A DNA stretch of 25,748 bases from an uncultured beta proteobacterium (lineage in GTDB: Bacteria > Pseudomonadota > Gammaproteobacteria > Burkholderiales > Burkholderiaceae_C), in assembly GCA_903870955.1 (NCBI GenBank), contig CAIQEX010000012.1, forward strand, positions 1 through 25,748, given 5' to 3'. Positions 13,901 through 21,099 of this stretch are shown here, in pieces. The notes beneath the pieces were generated by a model. It had not been told where the DNA came from. It did no database searches and saw nothing but the letters and a program-made list of their open reading frames with translations. Each line of letters opens with the position of its first letter. Positions within the stretch are counted from its first letter, which is position 1. Both the position numbers and the translations under genes were made by a program.

Positions 13901-14503
13901 ATGCAAAATTTCTGGAAGCAAATTCAACAGCTACAGTGGGACGACCACCGCTACTATCACCAGTGCCGAATTAACCAGACGCTTCATCTGATTAGCGCCA
14001 TCAGTTTTTTAGTCGCCTATTCCCTGCTGTTTGTAGACCCGGCAGCCGCCGGCATCGTGGGCTGGGCGGTGGGCATGGTGACACGCCAAAGCGGCCATAT
14101 CTTTTTTGAGCCACGGGGTTTTGATGCCATCAACAACACCAGCTACGACCACAAGGAGTCCATCAAGGTGGGCTTCAATATGCGCCGCAAGGCCGTGCTG
14201 ATTTCGATCTGGCTGTCGCTGCCCGTGTTGCTGGCACTGAGCCCCAACCTGTTCGGGCTGATCAAACCGGCTGTGGGTCTGAGCGGCTATTTGCATGACG
14301 TCGGACTGATGTGGCTGGCACTGGGCGCCGGTGGTCTGCTGTTCCGCACCGTGCATCTGTTCTTCATCCGCAGCCCGTCGTGGGGCCTGGCTTGGTGCTG
14401 CAAGATTCTGCTGGACCCGATTCACAACATTCAGGAATATTGGGCCTCGCCGATCGCTTTAATGCGCGGCCAGCGGCTGGATCCGTTGCAGGGCCACAAG
14501 TAG
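13901..14503 (+). CDS. Membrane protein resembling Mpo1/DUF962 family
   Basis: The 200-aa protein has four likely helices. RINQTLHLISAISFLVAYSLLF followed by TRQSGHIFFEPRGFD recalls the Mpo1/DUF962 pattern (Asn-rich turn, His at the start of a helix, then GHxxFE). The yeast Mpo1 is an iron-dependent 2-hydroxy fatty acid dioxygenase, but similarity here is partial and the function is not transferable with confidence. The ATG at 13901 sits 8 nt after AAGGA; the ATG at 13892 overlaps that ribosome site. The candidate Pho box at 13813-13846 lies directly upstream, so a role in membrane lipid change under phosphate limitation is an attractive but unproven idea. Confidence 0.65.
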   Translation: MQNFWKQIQQLQWDDHRYYHQCRINQTLHLISAISFLVAYSLLFVDPAAAGIVGWAVGMVTRQSGHIFFEPRGFDAINNTSYDHKESIKVGFNMRRKAVLISIWLSLPVLLALSPNLFGLIKPAVGLSGYLHDVGLMWLALGAGGLLFRTVHLFFIRSPSWGLAWCCKILLDPIHNIQEYWASPIALMRGQRLDPLQGHK

Positions 14504-14553
14504 GATTGACCCAATTGAATTCCCCGCACCACGCGGTCGGGTAGACGACGGTT

Positions 14554-15048
14554 TTAGATATGGGACATATCCTGCAGGTCATGCACCAACTCACTGCGCT
14601 TTCTGGTTTTCGCGTGAAGGCTGACCAGAAGCTCTATGCGTCTTCGCAAAGACATCAGGATATGAATGACTGCAGCGCCATTGCCACGCTTATTGGCATT
14701 GGAGTCGAGCGAGGGATAGTCCCATAGGGCCGTCACGGGCTGTCCCGGCCACGACGGATGCATGGCGAGCGTGCCAGCATCCAGGGCGATGACAAAATCC
14801 ATTCGCGGAGCACCGTTGCGTGTGAACTCACTCCAATTTTTGCATTCCAAATCGACCGCAGGGATCGATGCCGTTTTCAGCGCGAGCAGCGTCCAGTTAT
14901 CCGGTGCGTCGGCAATGCGATCAGGAACCCCACAAGAATAGACCTTGAATTTGTTTTGTCCAAGGTGCCTGAGGCACGCTTCAGCTAACAGACTTCTACA
15001 GGCGTTGGACGCCGAGACAAAAAGAACTTTGGGTACTGACCTGTGCAT
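14554..15048 (-). CDS. Low-molecular-weight phosphatase-like protein lacking the catalytic Cys
   Basis: This 164-aa protein is a paralogue of the gene at 11737-12231, with the same length and the same RRRIELLVSL C-terminal helix. At the P-loop it reads S12-ASNAC-R18-S, so the nucleophilic Cys is Ser. The position of Cys88 in the paralogue is hydrophobic (VIALD). PSWPGQPVTALWDYPS preserves the fold signature. It is therefore probably a non-catalytic substrate-binding or regulatory protein, unless the neighbouring Cys17 substitutes. A TAAAAT hexamer (15060-15055) places a possible transcription start exactly on the ATG, suggesting a leaderless message, though no -35 is evident. It is divergent from the PilZ-like gene. 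Confidence 0.78.
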   Translation of the reverse strand: MHRSVPKVLFVSASNACRSLLAEACLRHLGQNKFKVYSCGVPDRIADAPDNWTLLALKTASIPAVDLECKNWSEFTRNGAPRMDFVIALDAGTLAMHPSWPGQPVTALWDYPSLDSNANKRGNGAAVIHILMSLRRRIELLVSLHAKTRKRSELVHDLQDMSHI

Positions 15049-15118
15049 GATTCAATTTTACTTTGCGCATCTGCAAGAACCCGACGCATTGATTGAATCG
15101 CCGTTGCTTTACAAATTT

Positions 15119-15152
15119 GTTTCATGTGTATGTCACAAATACAAAGTCAAAT
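15119..15152 (+). promoter_or_regulatory. Candidate Pho box promoter for the PilZ-like gene
   Basis: GTTTCAT (15119-15125) and ATGTCAC (15130-15136) are spaced 11 bp, and TCAAAT (15147-15152) begins 10 nt later. The predicted start is near 15159, 24 nt before the ATG at 15183, which has GGAG in its leader. Confidence 0.5.
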
Positions 15153-15182
15153 AGAAATTGGTCTACCCAACGGAGCACAACT

Positions 15183-15581
15183 ATGAATCCCGAGACACCT
15201 GAAAAGAGAACCAATGCACGCTCCCAATTCTTCCTGCTGCAGACCGGTGGGCAACCCGTGCCCTTCTATTCTTTCCGGCCTGAAGAAGCCATTGATGCCG
15301 TCCCCGCATTGGTCGTTGACCTCAGTGATGGGGGTCTGCAGGTCCTGACTGCAACGGGACAAATGTTGCCCCATAAAAACTATCGGCTGGAGTTGGTTAC
15401 AGGGGGTCTTGTCGGAAGCGGCAAACAATTCGGAGTCCATGCCATCTGGTCCCGACCCGATGGCGTGAACCTGCGCACCGGCTTCGCGTTTGAGGACCAC
15501 GCCGCCATCGCCGACGAAGTAGCGGTATTGCTTTCAGGAAGCGAGCGCAAGGTCTTGCGCTGCGTTCTTTACCCAAACTGA
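15183..15581 (+). CDS. PilZ-domain-like protein
   Basis: The 132-aa protein carries the two signatures of cyclic-di-GMP-binding PilZ domains: RTNAR (RxxxR, about 10-14) and DLSDGG (DxSxxG, about 46-51), followed by the beta-barrel pattern (YRLEL, GVHAIWSR, RTGFAFED). It is a single-domain protein with no signal or output domain, so it probably acts as an adaptor. The ATG at 15183 has GGAG at proper spacing; an in-frame ATG at 15093 lies before the predicted promoter. Its promoter resembles a Pho box, which would link phosphate limitation to cyclic-di-GMP-controlled behaviour (inference). Confidence 0.82.
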   Translation: MNPETPEKRTNARSQFFLLQTGGQPVPFYSFRPEEAIDAVPALVVDLSDGGLQVLTATGQMLPHKNYRLELVTGGLVGSGKQFGVHAIWSRPDGVNLRTGFAFEDHAAIADEVAVLLSGSERKVLRCVLYPN

Positions 15582-15626
15582 AAGCCTGGACATACGCGGA
15601 AAACCGGTCGCCTTTCGGCGGCTCGC

Positions 15627-16127
15627 CTAATCCGGTTGATGCAGCGACAGGTATTCTTCCAGCCTGTCGAGCACGCTGCTCCAGCCTGGGTTCATGCTGG
15701 AGTGGCCGGCCAGGAAGGTGTCTTGCTCTGGTTCGCTGGCATCGTAGGGCTCCCACTGAATCGTCAGTAACGTGCCTCCGTCCTGCTCGGCAAATGTCGT
15801 GGTGGACAGCGTCTGGAGTGGCCAGGATGCGCTCCACGGGTTGCGCGCGACTCCGCCCTGCGCGTCGGAGAAATGCTGCATCAGCACGATCTTCTCAGGA
15901 GCTTGTATCTCCCGGAAGCGCCACAGCCCCCACAAGGCGCCACCACCCTCCAGCGCCTGACAGTAGTGGAAGGTGCCGCCCACGCGAAAGTCCATCGCAC
16001 TGTGCGACATGCTCACGCCTTTGGGGCTGAACCAGTGCATCAGGTGCTCGGCCTGGGAGTACATCTCCCATACCAATTGGCGCGGAGCTTTGAGGTGGCG
16101 GGAAATGACAAACGGCGGGTGATTCAT
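15627..16127 (-). CDS. SRPBCC/AHSA1-family protein
   Basis: The 166-aa protein belongs to the START-like SRPBCC superfamily, AHSA1 branch. Typical features are the opening FVISRHLKAPRQLVWEMYSQ, the HLMHWFSP motif, VGGTFHY, and the C-terminal GWSSVLDRLEEYL helix. Such proteins have a hydrophobic cavity, and their ligands are usually unknown. It overlaps the preceding ArsR gene by 4 nt (ATGA), a common pairing in which the regulator controls the SRPBCC partner. It converges on the PilZ-like gene. Confidence 0.88.
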   Translation of the reverse strand: MNHPPFVISRHLKAPRQLVWEMYSQAEHLMHWFSPKGVSMSHSAMDFRVGGTFHYCQALEGGGALWGLWRFREIQAPEKIVLMQHFSDAQGGVARNPWSASWPLQTLSTTTFAEQDGGTLLTIQWEPYDASEPEQDTFLAGHSSMNPGWSSVLDRLEEYLSLHQPD

Positions 16128-16492
16128 GGAGTGCCCTTCGTGGTTGTTAAGGAGGGGGTTTCTGGGGAGGCCTGCAACGCGGCCAGATAGTCCTCAAGCC
16201 GGTCCAGTCGCTCCTCCCAATGCTGGCGGTACTGCACCACCCAGTCGGCGGCTTCGCGTAGCGGTGCGGCTTGCAGTTGGCAGGGCCGCCACTGGGCTTG
16301 TCGCCCTTGGCGCACCAGCCCGGCACGCTGCAGCACCTTCAGGTGCTTGGTCACGGCGGGCCCACTCATGGCAAAGGGTTTGGACAATTCCGCCACCGAA
16401 GTTTCACCCAGCGACAGACGGGCCAGGATGGCACGCCGCGTGGGGTCGGCCAGGGCCGCAAAGGTGGTACTGAGGGAATCGGTGGAGGACAT
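16124..16492 (-). CDS. ArsR-family transcriptional repressor
   Basis: The winged-helix protein has the ArsR core FAALADPTRRAILARLSLGE and the recognition helix SGPAVTKHLKVLQRAGLV. No metal-binding ELCVCD motif is present, so it is probably not a metal sensor; it fits the ArsR group that is paired with AHSA1 proteins. Two ATGs are possible, 16498 and 16492. The promoter at 16499-16527 predicts transcription starting exactly at 16492, which would make this a leaderless message of 122 codons; 16498 would give 124. The palindrome in that promoter is the likely autoregulatory operator. Confidence 0.9.
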   Translation of the reverse strand: MSSTDSLSTTFAALADPTRRAILARLSLGETSVAELSKPFAMSGPAVTKHLKVLQRAGLVRQGRQAQWRPCQLQAAPLREAADWVVQYRQHWEERLDRLEDYLAALQASPETPSLTTTKGTP

Positions 16493-16498
16493 GGGCAT

Positions 16499-16527
16499 AT
16501 GCTAATTAACCTTTAGGTTAAATGCAA
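16499..16527 (-). promoter_or_regulatory. ArsR-operon promoter with a palindromic operator filling the spacer
   Basis: On the minus strand, TTGCAT (16527-16522) and TAGCAT (16504-16499) are separated by 17 bp. Almost the whole spacer is the inverted repeat TTAACCT-AA-AGGTTAA (16521-16506). A repressor bound here would block RNA polymerase. The arrangement is strong evidence of autoregulation, though which protein binds is inferred. Confidence 0.65.
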
Positions 16528-16589
16528 TAGCCCGCCTACAAAAAGTGGCAGCCGCGGCTCGGGTCAGTCGAATCAGCGCACCCACAGAT

Positions 16590-16604
16590 GCGCCAAGTTG
16601 GCGC
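16590..16604 (-). terminator. Hairpin just after the phnW stop
   Basis: GCGCCA and TGGCGC pair around a 3-nt loop, 5 nt beyond the phnW stop codon. There is no adjacent T-run; a TTTTT tract appears only about 40 nt further on. It may protect the 3' end or pause transcription. Confidence 0.3.
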
Positions 16605-16609
16605 TCGAT

Positions 16610-17713
16610 TTATACAGCGCTTGCCATGTCGCGCAGTGCCAGTTCAATGGCATGCACGGCCTGTTCTATTTCATGCGTGTCGATGGCGCCAATACATCCG
16701 ACCCGGAAAGTTTCGACCTGCGTCAACTTGCCCGGGTACAACAAAAAGCCCCGCGCCCGCACCGCCGCATAAAAGCTCTTGAAGTGATAGCCCGGCACCT
16801 CAGGCGCATGAAAGGTGACGATGATGGGCGCCTGCACTGCCGGATCCAAAAAGGGCTTGAAGCCCAGCGCCTGCATGCCCGCCACCAGGGTTTGGTAGTT
16901 GCGCGTGTAGCGCGCCAGTCGCGCCGGTTGTCCACCTTCTTCAACAAACTGCGCAATGGCTTCGGCCAGCGCTACCACCACATGGGTGGGTGGCGTAAAA
17001 CGCCACTGACCGGTCTTTTCCATGTAGATGTATTGGTCGTACAAGTCCATTGCCAGCGACTGGCTGTGCCCTTCACAAGCCGCCAGCACCTCTTTGCGGA
17101 TAAACACAAAACCCATGCCCGGCACACCTTCCAGACATTTGCCGCTGGCAGCGATCAGCGCATCAAAGCGGGTCGTGCGTGCATCAATCTCCAATGCCGC
17201 AAACGAACTCATGGCATCCACGATGAGGCCTACTTTGAAACGCGCGCAGACGTCGGCAACCGCTTGCAGAGGATTGAGCACCCCGGCCCCGGTCTCGCAG
17301 TGAATCATCACCACATGCGTGATGGAGGTGTCCTTTTGCAAATAGGTTTCCAGCACCTCGGCGTCGACCGGCTGCGCCTCGTCAAAGTCCAGGCTGGTGG
17401 CTTCCCGCCCCATCAAGGTGGTGAGCTTGGCGGCGCGTTTGCAATAGGCGCCGTTGTCCAGTACCAGCACATGGCCGTCGCGCGGCACCAGCGTGGCCAC
17501 TGCCGCTTCCACGCTGAAGGTGCCGCTGCCCTGCAAGGGCACCACCACGTGCGTGTCAGCGCCATGCACGATGTCCAGCAGACTGGCGCGCACGCTGGCC
17601 GTCACCGCGTTGAAGTCCGCATCCCACGAGCCCCAATCCTTGAGCATGGCAAGTTTGGTGCGCAGGGTGGTGGTGAGCGGCCCGGGGGTCAGCAAGATTT
17701 TTTCGCGGTCCAT
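16610..17713 (-). CDS. phnW: 2-aminoethylphosphonate-pyruvate transaminase
   Basis: This 367-aa PLP enzyme transfers the amino group of 2-aminoethylphosphonate to pyruvate, giving phosphonoacetaldehyde and alanine. The fold-type I landmarks are present: the N-terminal [11 protein letters not shown], the phosphate-binding [10 protein letters not shown] (61-70), Asp166 in VDAMSS and the Schiff-base Lys192 in [12 protein letters not shown]. Length matches the family. The start at 17713 ([12 protein letters not shown]) fits homologues; an in-frame ATG at 17740 adds nine residues without support. It is divergent from phnA and lies apart from phnX, which supplies the next step. The shared intergenic region carries a Pho-like element that also reads in this direction. 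Confidence 0.95.
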   Translation of the reverse strand: MDREKILLTPGPLTTTLRTKLAMLKDWGSWDADFNAVTASVRASLLDIVHGADTHVVVPLQGSGTFSVEAAVATLVPRDGHVLVLDNGAYCKRAAKLTTLMGREATSLDFDEAQPVDAEVLETYLQKDTSITHVVMIHCETGAGVLNPLQAVADVCARFKVGLIVDAMSSFAALEIDARTTRFDALIAASGKCLEGVPGMGFVFIRKEVLAACEGHSQSLAMDLYDQYIYMEKTGQWRFTPPTHVVVALAEAIAQFVEEGGQPARLARYTRNYQTLVAGMQALGFKPFLDPAVQAPIIVTFHAPEVPGYHFKSFYAAVRARGFLLYPGKLTQVETFRVGCIGAIDTHEIEQAVHAIELALRDMASAV

Positions 17714-17769
17714 GCAGTTCTTTCGGTGGGTTAAGCCCAAAGCGGGTTAGCGCAGCTTAATGCCAGCGT

Positions 17770-17803
17770 GTTTCACGCAAATGACACAGTTTCGCCATAT
17801 GCG
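17770..17803 (+). promoter_or_regulatory. Weaker Pho-like site between divergent phnA and phnW
   Basis: GTTTCAC (17770-17776) and ATGACAC (17781-17787) are 11 bp apart, with TATGCG (17798-17803) 10 nt later. On the minus strand the same bases read GTGTCAT and GTGAAAC, with TAAGCT (17759-17754) 10 nt further toward phnW. Both half-site and -10 matches are imperfect. Confidence 0.4.
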
Positions 17804-17821
17804 AGGAATAGCATACAGGCC

Positions 17822-19057
17822 ATGAAGACTCCCGCCACAGCCCTATTGTTGGTCAATCAGCGCGCCTACAAGATGCCTGTGCACCCGACGGTGGTGGTGT
17901 GCGTGGACGGTTGCGAACCCGATTACCTGGCGCAGGCCGTGGCGGCGGGCCGCATGCCCTGGCTCAAGCACACCCTGGCCCAGGGTGTGGCGTTGCGCGC
18001 CGACTGCGCATTGCCCAGCTTTACCAACCCCAACAACCTGTCCATCGTGACCGGTGTGCCACCCTCCGTGCATGGCATCAGTGGCAACTATTTTCTGGAG
18101 CACACCGGCGGCCAGGCGGTGATGATGAACGACCCCCGATGGCTGCGTTGCCCCACACTGCTGGCCGAGGCCGCCAGAGCGGGACTGTCGGTGGCCGTGG
18201 TCACCGCGAAGGACAAACTGCGCACGCTGCTGGGCCACGGCTTGCGGGGCATCTGCTTTTCGGCCGAATGTGCCGACGCGGCCACGCTCGAGACCCATGG
18301 CATTGACGCCGTGCTGGAACTGGTGGGCAGGCCCATGCCCTCGGTCTACAGCGCCGATCTTTCGGAGTTTGTATTTGCAGCAGGGGTGCGCCTGATGGAG
18401 ACGCGCAGGCCTGACCTGATGTACCTCTCCACCACCGACTACGTGCAACACAAACACGCACCCGGCACACCGCAGGCCAACGATTTCTACGCCATGCTGG
18501 ATGGCTACATGGCGCAGTTGGAAGCCCTGGGCTGTGTGATCGCGCTCACCGCCGACCATGGCATGCATGGCAAGACCAAGATGGATGGCACACCGCAGGT
18601 GATTTACCTGAGCGACTGGCTGCGCGACTTTTTGCAGCGCGACGATTTTCGCGTCATCCTGCCCATCACCGATCCCTATGTGGTGCACCACGGCGCGTTA
18701 GGTTCTTTTGCCACCGTCTATCTTCCGCAGGATGTGTCAGCGGATGGGCTGTGCGAGGCACTGCAAAAGTTGCAGGGCATTGAAAGTGCCCTGCCCCGCG
18801 CGCAAGCCGCCCGCCTGCTGGAGCTACCTTCTGACCGCATTGGCGATGTGGTGGTGCTGGGCGACCGCTTCACAGCACTGGGCACCACTGCTGCGGAGCA
18901 TGACTTGTCGGGCCTGGATGTGCCGCTGCGTTCACACGGTGGTCGCGGCGAACAAACGGTTCCACTGATCGTAAACCGCCCGGCACCCCGTTTGGACCGC
19001 AATCATCACTGGCGAAACTTTGACGTGTTTGATCTGGCGCTCAACTACGCGCAATAA
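17822..19057 (+). CDS. phnA: Phosphonoacetate hydrolase
   Basis: This 411-aa zinc enzyme of the alkaline phosphatase superfamily cleaves phosphonoacetate to acetate and phosphate. The metal and nucleophile residues fit the family: Asp29 (VCVDG), Thr68 (PSFTNPNN), Asp206 and His210 (TTDYVQH), Asp245-His246 (TADHG) and His372 (RSHGGRGEQ). The ATG at 17822 begins MKTPATALLLVNQRAYKMPV as in homologues; upstream in-frame starts overlap the regulatory site. The stop overlaps the convergent Nudix gene by 13 bp. PhnY, which makes phosphonoacetate from phosphonoacetaldehyde and is often adjacent, is not in the window, so the substrate must come from outside or from an unlinked dehydrogenase. Confidence 0.95.
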   Translation: MKTPATALLLVNQRAYKMPVHPTVVVCVDGCEPDYLAQAVAAGRMPWLKHTLAQGVALRADCALPSFTNPNNLSIVTGVPPSVHGISGNYFLEHTGGQAVMMNDPRWLRCPTLLAEAARAGLSVAVVTAKDKLRTLLGHGLRGICFSAECADAATLETHGIDAVLELVGRPMPSVYSADLSEFVFAAGVRLMETRRPDLMYLSTTDYVQHKHAPGTPQANDFYAMLDGYMAQLEALGCVIALTADHGMHGKTKMDGTPQVIYLSDWLRDFLQRDDFRVILPITDPYVVHHGALGSFATVYLPQDVSADGLCEALQKLQGIESALPRAQAARLLELPSDRIGDVVVLGDRFTALGTTAAEHDLSGLDVPLRSHGGRGEQTVPLIVNRPAPRLDRNHHWRNFDVFDLALNYAQ

Positions 19058-19923
19058 CGCAAGCCTGTAACGCGCAGGCCCTGAATCAGCGTCTGCACGG
19101 CATCCACTGTGAATTCACCACCCTGCATTTTGTCCAGCACCTGCTGTGGGTTCAGGCAGACAAATTCGGCCACTTCGCCATCCTGATTCACGGGCGCAAA
19201 GTTGTTGCCAAAGGTCAGGTTATAGACCTGCACCGCTTCGTCGTGCCAGCCTTGCGGCTCCAGACGCGCGGTGCGCACGACGCCTGCGTCTTGCAGCCGG
19301 TGCCCTTCCAGATGAAAGAGCCCGGCCTCTTCGGCCAACTCGCGTTGCAGGCAAGTCTGCGCGGTCTCGCCGCTCGGTAGTCCACCGGCGGTGACGTTGT
19401 CCAGCATGCCGGGGTCGGTCGCCTTGTTCAAGGCACGCCGACCACACCAGAGCCACCCGTCCGCTGTAAACCCGTTCACATGCACCGCATGGCTCAGCAT
19501 GCCCAACCAACGAAAGCCACTGCGTTCCACGTTGAACAAGGCCGGGCGTTGTGGATCAGCCGCGCTGCAGTCGGTGTGCCAGAAGCTGAAGCGCTCATTG
19601 CGCCAGCCGGTTAACAGGCCCTGATCTCGGGCCGCCATTAAAGCGGATTGCAGTTGTTCGCTGCGCAGGCTACTTTCAGCATGGGTTGCATGCCACACGA
19701 GCGCATCCGGCAACAGGCTGCAGTCGGGAAGTTGCTGTGCCAACCAACTGGCACGCTCGCCGGAAAGCCACCCCAGCGGCATGTCGTCGCAAAGCCAGGG
19801 CAGCCAACCGGCCGGTGGTGTATGCCGAGGCTGAGCGCCTAGCGCAAACAGCTGTGTCTGCTGCGCGGCGCTGAGTGCGTTCAGGAAGGCTTGGGGTCCG
19901 GTATCAGCGGGTTGCAATTTCAC
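19045..19923 (-). CDS. Nudix hydrolase with an N-terminal DUF4743-like domain
   Basis: A perfect Nudix box is present: GGLPSGETAQTCLQ then RELAEEAGL (GX5EX7REUXEEXGU). The preceding about 150 residues, including FRWLGMLSHAVHVNGF, match the DUF4743-Nudix architecture of eukaryotic proteins related to Tnr3/YJR142W, which clear oxidised thiamine diphosphates. That substrate is only suggested here. The start is taken as the GTG at 19923, which has AGGAG (19933-19929) at 5-nt spacing; a longer frame from an ATG at 19977 would overlap the upstream gene by 46 nt. The result is 292 aa. It lies 8 nt after the cysteine-synthase-like gene and is probably cotranscribed with it. Its 3' end overlaps phnA on the other strand. 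Confidence 0.85.
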   Translation of the reverse strand: MKLQPADTGPQAFLNALSAAQQTQLFALGAQPRHTPPAGWLPWLCDDMPLGWLSGERASWLAQQLPDCSLLPDALVWHATHAESSLRSEQLQSALMAARDQGLLTGWRNERFSFWHTDCSAADPQRPALFNVERSGFRWLGMLSHAVHVNGFTADGWLWCGRRALNKATDPGMLDNVTAGGLPSGETAQTCLQRELAEEAGLFHLEGHRLQDAGVVRTARLEPQGWHDEAVQVYNLTFGNNFAPVNQDGEVAEFVCLNPQQVLDKMQGGEFTVDAVQTLIQGLRVTGLRYCA

Positions 19924-19931
19924 ACCCACTC

Positions 19932-21029
19932 CTAAGCTTCCACCATCAGCCGGACCTTGGCCTCTGCATCGGAACAATCACCAAAGGTCTTTAGAACCCA
20001 ATCGGCATCATGGTAGGTCCCGGCGTAGCGTTCACCGGAGTCGCACAAAAGCGAAACGATGGAACCCTGTTCGCCACGCGCACGCATCCCTGTGGCGAGT
20101 GTCAGCATGCCGATGAAATTGGTGCCGGTGGAAGGGCCGACCCTGCGTCCCAGCAGACGAGAGAGTTCGCGCATGGCGGCGATGGATTCAACATCGGCAA
20201 CCTCCTGCATCTCGTCCACCAGGGTGCGGATGAAACTGGCCTCAACGCGCGGACGCCCTATGCCCTCAATGCGTGAGCCGGGGCCCGTGAGGCTGGCGTC
20301 CCCGGTGCGATGGAATGCGCCAAATACCGAGCCCGTCGGGTCGGGCACACAGACCTTTGTCGAGAATCGCATGTAGCGAATAAAGCGCCCCACGGTGGCA
20401 CTGGTTCCACCAGTGCCGGCCCCGACCACAATCCAGCGCGCAATCGGGTGCCGTTCGCGGGCCATCTGGCTGAAAATGCTCTCGGCGATGTTGTTATTGC
20501 CACGCCAGTCGGTGGCACGTTCGGCGTAGGTGAACTGGTCCATGTAGTGCCCGTTGCACTGTTCCGCAAGTTGACGGGCGACGTCATAGACCTGGTGGGC
20601 CGCGTCGACCAGATGTGCGCTTCCACCATAGAACTCAATTTGGGCGATCTTTTCAGGCGAGGTGCTTTTTGCCATCACAGCAATGAATGGCAACCCGAGC
20701 AGGCGGGCGAAATAGGCCTCGCTGACCGCCGTGGAGCCGCTGGAGGCTTCCACAATCGTCGAGCCTTCGCGCACCCAACCATTGCACAGGGCATATAAAA
20801 AAAGCGAACGTGCGAGGCGGTGTTTCAGGCTGCCCGTGGGGTGGGTGGATTCGTCCTTCAAATACAGGTCAATGCCGTGGCGCGAAAACGCCGGCAATGC
20901 CAACGGAATCATGTGCGTGTCCGCGCTGCGCTGGTAGTCCGCCTCAATCAGTGCGATGGCGTTGGCGAGCCAGCTTGAAGCCTCACCCTTCAGGGTGCGG
21001 CTGGGAAATTGTGGCGTGTTGATTTTCAT
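19932..21029 (-). CDS. PLP-dependent enzyme of the cysteine synthase family
   Basis: The 365-aa protein is a fold-type II PLP enzyme. Lys69 in PTGSLKHR is the Schiff-base lysine, EASSGSTA (94-101) is the substrate loop, and GAGTGGTS (203-210) binds the cofactor phosphate. It resembles the Cds1-like branch of cysteine desulfhydrases more than classical CysK/CysM, with a longer N-terminus and an [13 protein letters not shown] region. The actual reaction could be cysteine beta-elimination or elimination on another amino acid. The gene follows phnX by 70 bp on the same strand; TATAGT (21082-21077) in that gap is a possible own -10. The location inside a phosphonate island is unexplained. Confidence 0.85.
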   Translation of the reverse strand: MKINTPQFPSRTLKGEASSWLANAIALIEADYQRSADTHMIPLALPAFSRHGIDLYLKDESTHPTGSLKHRLARSLFLYALCNGWVREGSTIVEASSGSTAVSEAYFARLLGLPFIAVMAKSTSPEKIAQIEFYGGSAHLVDAAHQVYDVARQLAEQCNGHYMDQFTYAERATDWRGNNNIAESIFSQMARERHPIARWIVVGAGTGGTSATVGRFIRYMRFSTKVCVPDPTGSVFGAFHRTGDASLTGPGSRIEGIGRPRVEASFIRTLVDEMQEVADVESIAAMRELSRLLGRRVGPSTGTNFIGMLTLATGMRARGEQGSIVSLLCDSGERYAGTYHDADWVLKTFGDCSDAEAKVRLMVEA

Positions 21030-21099
21030 GGAACTGGACCCCGATTGCGCGCGACAGGACTCATCCGCGCGGGTCCACTATAGCGCCCCTACCCGAGGA

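Noticed and set aside
15602..15637. Nested inverted repeats between the PilZ-like and SRPBCC genes
   Set aside because: AACCGG/CCGGTT and an inner GTCGCC/GGCGGC stem exist, but the structure runs into the SRPBCC coding end and lacks a T-run, so it is not called as a terminator.
16540..16560. AGCCGCGGCT palindrome as a phnW terminator
   Set aside because: The palindrome has no loop and the T-tract is separated by several bases, so a stable terminator stem is unlikely.
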